NCBI RefSeq assembly: GCF_000720475.1
Contig: NZ_JOAP01000035.1
Location: 13,698-77,697, forward strand
Length of the DNA stretch: 64,000 nt
Source of the DNA: Streptomyces aureocirculatus
GTDB taxonomy: Bacteria; Actinomycetota; Actinomycetes; Streptomycetales; Streptomycetaceae
Direction of reading: 5' to 3'
The position numbers were made by a program, and so were the translations under genes. Below, one piece after another: positions 58,939 through 64,000 of the stretch (position 1 is its first letter; the number at the start of each line of letters is the position of its first letter). The notes beneath the pieces are model-generated. The model had not been told where the DNA came from. It saw only the letters and a list, made by a program, of their open reading frames with translations, and searched no databases.

Positions 58939-61005
58939 TCAGACCAGGCGGACGGGTTTTTCGGGGCGGACGCCCAGGTCGGTGAGCCAGGAGCGGAGCG
59001 GCTCGGGGTCGCCGTCCTCGACAAGGGTGAGGACGCGCGGCGCGAGATCGGCCGCCCGCTCACCGTGTATCAGGAGCGAAGGACCGTCCAGCCAGTCGAG
59101 CCCGGGCGCCGCCCCCGCCGTGTCGACGGCCGCACAGCACACCATCGCCGTGACGTGGTCGGCCAGCAACTCCCTGCCCGACCGCGGCGGCTGCAAGGGG
59201 AACAACGGCAGCACGCCGTCGTCCCACAGCGCCTCGTCAGGCCCCTGCCCGGGCGGCGCGGACCGCGGCGGCGCGGCGGCCTCCTCGCGGGCCACCTCCG
59301 CGCTCAGACCGGCGGCCAGCGTGCCGCCACGCCCCTCGGAGGGGTCGTCCTCGGTCCCGGCGTCCTCGAAGTCGGGGGCGGGGCCGGGGTCGGAGTCGGA
59401 GTCGGCTGCTTCGGTCCCGGCGGCCCCGGCGGCTTCGGCGGTCCCGGCGGCTTCGGCGGTCTCGGCGGCTGCGGAGGCTTCGGCGGCTCCGGCGGTCCCG
59501 GAGGCTCCGGAGGCTTCGGCGGTCCCGGCGGTCCCGGCGGTCCCGGCGGTCCCGGCGGTCCCGGAGGCTCCGGAGGCTTCGGCGGCTCCGGCGGTCCCGG
59601 CGGCTCCGGCGGCTCCGGCGGCCCCGGCGGCTCCGGCAGCGGCCCCCGCGTCGGGATCCGTCAGGTGATCGAGCACCCGGCCGAGCGTCGGCCCCTCGGG
59701 GTCGCCCCCCGCCACCCCTGAGGACGGGCCGACCCCGAGCGAGTCGAGAACCCGGTGCAACCGCGCCGCGTCGGCCCGCCACTTCCGGTCGACGACCTCG
59801 TCCGGATACTCCTGCCAGGCCACCGGCGCCCAGTCGGGCCCCGGCTCCGCGGGACCACCGTGGAACAGCCGGGCGGCGAGCAGCGAAGCCGCCTCGTCCA
59901 CCACCCCCGGCTCCTCAAGGAGGTCGCACGCGGGCCGCTCCCCGAGCCGGGAGGCGAAGCCTTCGGCGAGGCGGTCCCTGCGGGAGAGTTCGGTGAGGGC
60001 GGACACCACGCCCGCGTCGAGCCGCGACGGCCAGCGCCCCATCCGCCAGGCGGGCAGCGCGACCCGGGTCAGCAGCCGGTCCCACCCCGCGTACGCGAGG
60101 CCGACCTGCTCCTGGGCGACGATCCGCACGCCGTAGTCCACGGTCTGGGCGCGTTCGGACGCCGCCGCCGCGACCCCGCGCTCCATCTCCGCCGCGTGCA
60201 CCCGGCAACTGCGCAGCAGCAGCCGCGCCACCCTGCCGACGCCCCCGAGGACGGGACGCGCCAGCGGGCCGCGCCCCGGCGCCGCCGAGACGGCCACCGC
60301 CGCGTCGAGGCCGCGTACGAAACGGCGGGCCGCCGCTATGTCCGGGTGCGCCGACGGGCCCGTACCCGCGACGACCGGGGCGAGGACCGCCCGCAGCTCG
60401 CCGACCCGCATCCACCACAGGAACGGCGAGCCGATGACCAGGACCGGCGCGGCAGGGGTCCGGCGCTGCGGCGCACCCGCGCCTCGTATCGCCGTCGCCT
60501 CACCGCGCTCCCGGCCGGGACCCGCACCGTCCCGTCCGGCGCTGTCCCGTCCGGCGCCGCCCGCTCCCGCCGCGGGCCCGCCGACGTCGGCCGCAGCGCC
60601 GTGTGCCCGGTGCGTGCGGTCCTCCAGCCAACTGTCGCAGTCCGGCGTGAGCGCTATGGCCGAGGGCGCAGGCACTTCCAGGCGGTCCGCAAGGTCCCGT
60701 ACCAGGCGGTACAGGTCGGGGGCGGACGCCTCCGTGATCGGGATCGTCGGGCTCATGGCCGGTCTGGCCCGCGCGACGACCAGCGCGACGACTCCCGCGC
60801 CGAGCAGCACGAGCACCGCGAGCACCGTCACGGCCCAGCGCACGGCGGTCCAGCCGCCGCCCTCGATGTGCCCCATGGCCGCGGCGGCGATCAGCACGAC
60901 GGCGCCGGCCGCGGGCAACAGGGCGACGGCCAGCGCCCAACTGCGGATACGCAGCACGGCGAGGGCCCGGGAGCGCGCTGCCCGCGCGCCCACCTCCACA
61001 CCCAT
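58939..61005 (-). CDS. Membrane protein with degenerate M48-peptidase-like domain
   Basis: The 688-aa product (ATG 61005) has two hydrophobic segments (WALAVALLPAAGAVVLIAAA; WAVTVLAVLVLLGAGVVALV). An M48-like region follows: LYRLVRDLADRLEVPAPSAI, VLVIGSPFLWWMRVGELRAV. Where active M48 enzymes have HExxH after ELRAVLA, this protein has PVVAG, so the zinc site is lost. Residues about 460-535 are Ala/Gly/Ser/Thr repeats. The C-terminal 150 residues are soluble. Alternative starts upstream (GTG) are possible. Probably not a peptidase. Confidence 0.65.
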   Translation of the reverse strand: MGVEVGARAARSRALAVLRIRSWALAVALLPAAGAVVLIAAAAMGHIEGGGWTAVRWAVTVLAVLVLLGAGVVALVVARARPAMSPTIPITEASAPDLYRLVRDLADRLEVPAPSAIALTPDCDSWLEDRTHRAHGAAADVGGPAAGAGGAGRDSAGRDGAGPGRERGEATAIRGAGAPQRRTPAAPVLVIGSPFLWWMRVGELRAVLAPVVAGTGPSAHPDIAAARRFVRGLDAAVAVSAAPGRGPLARPVLGGVGRVARLLLRSCRVHAAEMERGVAAAASERAQTVDYGVRIVAQEQVGLAYAGWDRLLTRVALPAWRMGRWPSRLDAGVVSALTELSRRDRLAEGFASRLGERPACDLLEEPGVVDEAASLLAARLFHGGPAEPGPDWAPVAWQEYPDEVVDRKWRADAARLHRVLDSLGVGPSSGVAGGDPEGPTLGRVLDHLTDPDAGAAAGAAGAAGAAGAAGTAGAAEASGASGTAGTAGTAGTAGTAEASGASGTAGAAEASAAAETAEAAGTAEAAGAAGTEAADSDSDPGPAPDFEDAGTEDDPSEGRGGTLAAGLSAEVAREEAAAPPRSAPPGQGPDEALWDDGVLPLFPLQPPRSGRELLADHVTAMVCCAAVDTAGAAPGLDWLDGPSLLIHGERAADLAPRVLTLVEDGDPEPLRSWLTDLGVRPEKPVRLV
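59400..59650 (-). repeat. Ala/Gly-coding repeat tract
   Basis: Imperfect 9-bp units of the ggcggtccc/ggcggctcc type encode AAGTAGAAEASGASGTAG-like sequence in the M48-like protein. The unit keeps the frame. Confidence 0.85.
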
Positions 61006-61591
61006 CCCTGACACGACCTGAGTCACCCCCTGCTGCCTACAGCTCGGCCGGTGACCGGAGCCGACGGCGCACGTCGATGGCTTTGCACACTCCCCCACTG
61101 TGGCACCCGTCACTGACATCGCAATGCCGGTGGGCTGTTTGGCTCTGGGTGCCGGAATGCCTGCGCCGAACCCTAGTTGGGGCGCCGGGCACCGTCAGCC
61201 GGATGGCGGAGCGGTCACTCGATGGAATGGCTTTGGGTAAAGCTGGCCCAGGGGGTGGAGAGGTCGGGAGGCGGGGTGGTACGGGGCGGCGCCGACATCC
61301 ACCGCCCGGCGCGGCGCCGGTCGGTACGCCTGTCGCCGTCCTACGACCGTCGTACGGGCGTAGGACGGACGGCGTACGGGCGGCGTAGGGCGGGCGTACG
61401 GCCCGCGGGCACTCATTCGTACGGCAACGCCACGCGGTGGAACGTCGTCGGCGACGCGACAATCGGCGGGCCCCGAACGCCCTGGGGCTACGTGCTCCGG
61501 AGGGGCGGTCACTCCGGCAGGGCGGTCTGCTGCCGAAGGGCGGTCTGCTCCGGAAGGCGACCTACTCCCGCAGGGCGACCTGCTCGGGTGC
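61006..61591. other. Gene-free region between purD and the membrane-protein gene
   Basis: About 585 bp without a credible gene. It should contain the promoter of the leftward membrane-protein gene. From 61500 to 61590 there are four imperfect units related to ggcggtctgctccggaag, immediately past the purD stop. The rest has several cgtacggg/cccgtacg inverted pieces (61320-61400). Confidence 0.5.
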
Positions 61592-62857
61592 TCAGGCCTG
61601 CGCGCCCTCGTCCGCCGCCGCCTTCTCCGCGATGTCCGTACGGTGCTGCGAACCGTCCAGGCGGATGCGGGACACCGCTGCGTACGCGCGCTCGCGCGCC
61701 TGCGCGAGGTCGGTGCCGGTCGCCGTCACGGAGAGCACGCGCCCGCCCGCGCTGACCACGGCGTCGCCCTCGCGCCTGGTTCCGGCGTGCAGGACGTACG
61801 CGTGCGGGGCGTCCTCGGCCGCCACGTCGGCGAGGCCCTCGACGGTGTCGCCGGTGCGCGGCGTACCGGGGTAGTTGTGCGAGGCGACGACGACCGTGAC
61901 GGCCGCCTCGTCGCTCCAGCGCAGCGGCGGCAGATCCGCGAGCGTGCCGGTCGCGGATGCCATGAGGAGGCCGCCGAGCGGGGTCTCCAGGCGGGCGAGG
62001 ACGACCTGGGTCTCGGGGTCGCCGAAGCGTGCGTTGAACTCGATGACCCGTACCCCGCGGCTGGTGATCGCCAGACCCGCGTAAAGCAGCCCCGAGAACG
62101 GGGTGCCGCGGCGGCGGAGCTCGTCGACGGTGGGCTGGAGGACACTCGTCATGACCTCGTCGACCAGCTTCGGGTCCGCCCACGGAAGCGGCGAGTAGGC
62201 GCCCATGCCCCCGGTGTTGGGGCCTTCGTCGCCGTCGAGGGCGCGCTTGAAGTCCTGGGCGGGGCGCAGCGGTACGACGGTCTCGCCGTCGGTGACGGCG
62301 AAGAGGGAGACCTCGGGGCCGTCGAGGAACTCCTCGATGACGACGCGCCCGCAGGCGAGCGCGTGGGCGCGGGCCTGCTCGACGTCGTCGGTCACGACGA
62401 CGCCCTTGCCCGCGGCCAGACCGTCGTCCTTGACCACGTACGGAGCACCGAAGGCGTCGAGGGCCTCGTCGATCTCCGCGGGTGTGGTGCAGACGTAGGA
62501 GCGGGCGGTGGGCACGCCCGCGCCCGCCATCACGTCCTTGGCGAAGGCCTTGGAGCCTTCGAGCCGCGCCGCCTCCTTGGAGGGGCCGAAGCACGGGATA
62601 CCGGCCGCGCGCACGGCGTCGGCGACCCCGGCGACGAGCGGCGCCTCCGGCCCCACGACGACGAGCTCGGCGCCGAGCCCCGCGGCGAGCGCGGCCACGG
62701 CGGCGCCGTCCAGGGCGTCCACCTGGTGCAGCTCGGCCACATCCGCGATGCCGGCGTTGCCGGGGGCGCAGTGCAGGGCGGTGACCGCGGGGTCGAGGGA
62801 CAAGGAGCGGCACAGGGCGTGTTCGCGGGCACCGCTGCCGATGACGAGGACCTTCAC
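61592..62857 (-). CDS. purD: Phosphoribosylamine-glycine ligase (GAR synthetase)
   Basis: The 421-aa ATP-grasp enzyme makes GAR, step two of purine synthesis. [14 protein letters not shown] (residues 3-16), [16 protein letters not shown] (ATP-grasp, about 140), [14 protein letters not shown] and [15 protein letters not shown] are diagnostic. GTG 62857 has no Shine-Dalgarno sequence, but a TAGGCT -10 ends 6 nt before it, so a leaderless mRNA is likely. It is downstream of dnaX in the same direction. Confidence 0.97.
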   Translation of the reverse strand: MKVLVIGSGAREHALCRSLSLDPAVTALHCAPGNAGIADVAELHQVDALDGAAVAALAAGLGAELVVVGPEAPLVAGVADAVRAAGIPCFGPSKEAARLEGSKAFAKDVMAGAGVPTARSYVCTTPAEIDEALDAFGAPYVVKDDGLAAGKGVVVTDDVEQARAHALACGRVVIEEFLDGPEVSLFAVTDGETVVPLRPAQDFKRALDGDEGPNTGGMGAYSPLPWADPKLVDEVMTSVLQPTVDELRRRGTPFSGLLYAGLAITSRGVRVIEFNARFGDPETQVVLARLETPLGGLLMASATGTLADLPPLRWSDEAAVTVVVASHNYPGTPRTGDTVEGLADVAAEDAPHAYVLHAGTRREGDAVVSAGGRVLSVTATGTDLAQARERAYAAVSRIRLDGSQHRTDIAEKAAADEGAQA

Positions 62858-62863
62858 GGGGTC

Positions 62864-62869
62864 AGCCTA
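62864..62869 (-). promoter_or_regulatory. -10 element TAGGCT of purD, leaderless start likely
   Basis: TAGGCT fits TAnnnT and ends 6 nt before GTG 62857; no purine-rich site lies between. Confidence 0.5.
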
Positions 62870-62938
62870 GCCCGGCGGGCGGGGTGGGTTTGTTCGGGTG
62901 TCCGAGGCGGCGGGCGACGGGGCGCTGTAGCTTCCTCC

Positions 62939-63068
62939 AGGCCCTTGCTCCGGGCCAACGCCTCAGGCCCTTGCTCCAGGCCCTTGCTCCGGATCTTTGT
63001 TCCAGGCCCATACACGTTGCCCCTGCACGGGCCCTTCCTCGTTGTCCTTACTCGTTGTCCTTACTCGT
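62939..63068. repeat. Short tandem repeats between purD and dnaX
   Basis: caggcccttgctcc occurs three times with small changes (62939-62998), and gttgtccttactc occurs two to three times (63043-63068), the last overlapping the dnaX stop codon. Coding potential is nil. Confidence 0.8.
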
Positions 63069-64000
63069 TCGTGTACTCCTCGACCACCGTCGCGCCCAGC
63101 TCGCGGACGATCAGGTCGTGTCCGGACAGGGCGGAGTCGACGAGGTCCGGGTCGTCGTCCGCCGGGATGTCGTCCTCCGGAGACACATGTTCCGGCGCCC
63201 AGGGCGGGCTGGACCGGGAGGAGGAGCGGGAGGGCTGGGCGGACTGGGCGGACGTCCGGGAGGAGGGGGACGAAGGGGCCGCGGAGCCTTGCTGCTGCTG
63301 GGTGGGCGGGGGCGATTGCTGGTCCCGCTGCGGCTGGTACGACGCCGAGGACTGGGCGGGCGCCTGCTGCGGCGCGGACTGCTGGGGCGCGGGGCGTGGG
63401 GCCGCCGGAGCGCCACCGCCGAACCCGCTCGCGGCGGGCGGCGGCGCGGAGCCGCCCGACGGGTCGACGATCGCCTCGACCTTCCACTGCACCCCGAACT
63501 GCTCCGTCAGCGCCTGCCGCAGCACGTCCTCGCTGCCGCTGGAGGCGAAGTTGTCCCTGGCTCCGGCGTTCACGAAGCCGAGCTGGAGCGTGGTCCCGTC
63601 GAAGCCCGCCACCTGGGCGTTCTGGCTCAGCAGGATCCAGGTGAAGCGGCGGCGGTTCTTCACCGCCTCCAGGATGTTCGGCCAGAGGGAGCGGGGGTCG
63701 GGGCCGCCGCCGGTGTACTGCGCGGCGGGGGCGGCCGGTGCCGGTGCGCTCTGCGCCGGGGGCGCGGCGGGAGGCACGGCCTGGGCGGCCGGTGGTGTGG
63801 CGGCGGGAGGCTGCGCGGCCCCGCTGCCCGCAGGGGCCGCCGTCGGCCAGCCTCCGGGGCGGTTGGCCGCGGGTGCCGGGGCGGGGGACGGCGCGGCCGG
63901 GGCCGGGGTGGCGGTGCCGCTGCCGGGGGTGGAGGCGGTCGGCCAGCTTCCGGGGCGGTTGGTCCCCTGGGCGGGGGGGGCCGCGGGGGCGGGGTTGCCC
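63061..64000 (-). CDS. dnaX: DNA polymerase III gamma/tau subunit, C-terminal part
   Basis: The frame is open from the TAA at 63061-63063 to the right edge (about 313 codons). A Pro/Ala-rich linker with two NRPGxWPTA units precedes a folded domain (SLWPNILEAVKNRRRFTWIL, LGFVNAGARDNFASSG, LTEQFGVQWKVEAIV). I recognise this as the tau-specific C-terminal region of actinobacterial DnaX. A Pro/Gln/Ser-rich tail and an acidic end (EDDIPADDDPDLVDS) follow. The clamp-loader ATPase domains lie outside the window. Conservation of gene order with purD supports the call. Confidence 0.88.
   Translation of the reverse strand, partial: GNPAPAAPPAQGTNRPGSWPTASTPGSGTATPAPAAPSPAPAPAANRPGGWPTAAPAGSGAAQPPAATPPAAQAVPPAAPPAQSAPAPAAPAAQYTGGGPDPRSLWPNILEAVKNRRRFTWILLSQNAQVAGFDGTTLQLGFVNAGARDNFASSGSEDVLRQALTEQFGVQWKVEAIVDPSGGSAPPPAASGFGGGAPAAPRPAPQQSAPQQAPAQSSASYQPQRDQQSPPPTQQQQGSAAPSSPSSRTSAQSAQPSRSSSRSSPPWAPEHVSPEDDIPADDDPDLVDSALSGHDLIVRELGATVVEEYTNE

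Noticed and set aside
61037..61462. Frames in the gene-free stretch between the membrane-protein gene and purD
   Set aside because: Arg/Pro-rich composition, no ribosome-binding site and no recognisable domain.

Overview
The window is chromosomal DNA of a Streptomyces-type actinomycete. GC content is very high, GTG starts and 4-bp start/stop overlaps are common, and it carries bldC, an lsr2-family gene, NsdA-like TPR regulators and the actinobacterial vdh and DUF3073 genes. From memory the gene order matches the conserved Streptomyces core region that contains bldC and the scattered pur genes; I could not run a comparison.

Layout. 1-15.8 kb: a partial asparagine-synthetase-like macrolactam-cyclase protein, a TPR regulator, an L-2-hydroxyglutarate-oxidase-type flavoenzyme, trmB, a PrsW-type membrane protease, an aldo/keto reductase, an M23 peptidase behind a c-di-AMP (ydaO) riboswitch, a PP2C phosphatase, a cysteine-synthase-like/MFS pair, a small secreted protein, initiator tRNA and a membrane protein. 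15.9-22.8 kb: an accessory island ending at a tRNA-Lys 3' end. It holds a two-gene unit of unknown function between 54-bp direct repeats and many broken genes: GntR, GNAT, IS630 transposase, a TPR regulator, PhyH and a collagen-like fragment. It also has an intact GNAT and two tiny zinc-ribbon genes. 23-36 kb: a DEAD-box helicase, a lipoprotein, a mini-zincin, a metallophosphoesterase, a Glu-Asp-Phe tRNA cluster, a CcdA/DsbA pair and HrpA, then a second tRNA-Asp with a decayed tandem copy. 36-51 kb: bldC, vdh, DUF3073, purM-purF, a META lipoprotein, a mycothiol-dependent-isomerase-like protein, TetR, a second M23 peptidase, ArsR, purL-purQ-purS and lsrL. 51-64 kb: three tRNA-Gly genes around an ABC transporter/two-component operon, then purC, a dimethylformamidase-like protein, a degenerate M48-like membrane protein, purD and the 3' end of dnaX.

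How the genes work together. Seven proteins of de novo purine synthesis are encoded here: PurF, PurD, the PurS/PurQ/PurL FGAM synthase, PurM and PurC. They sit in separate transcription units with unrelated genes between them. Several units (purF, purD, trmB, the PrsW gene, the TetR gene) have a -10 hexamer 6-9 nt before the start codon, so they are probably read from leaderless mRNAs. The ABC transporter and its two-component system form one translationally coupled operon behind a TGACA/TGTCA half-site array.

Repeats are prominent: a roughly 300-bp dispersed repeat in two inverted copies around a 106-107-bp core with 17-bp terminal inverted repeats, a known-type Streptomyces dispersed repeat, and several in-frame tandem repeats.
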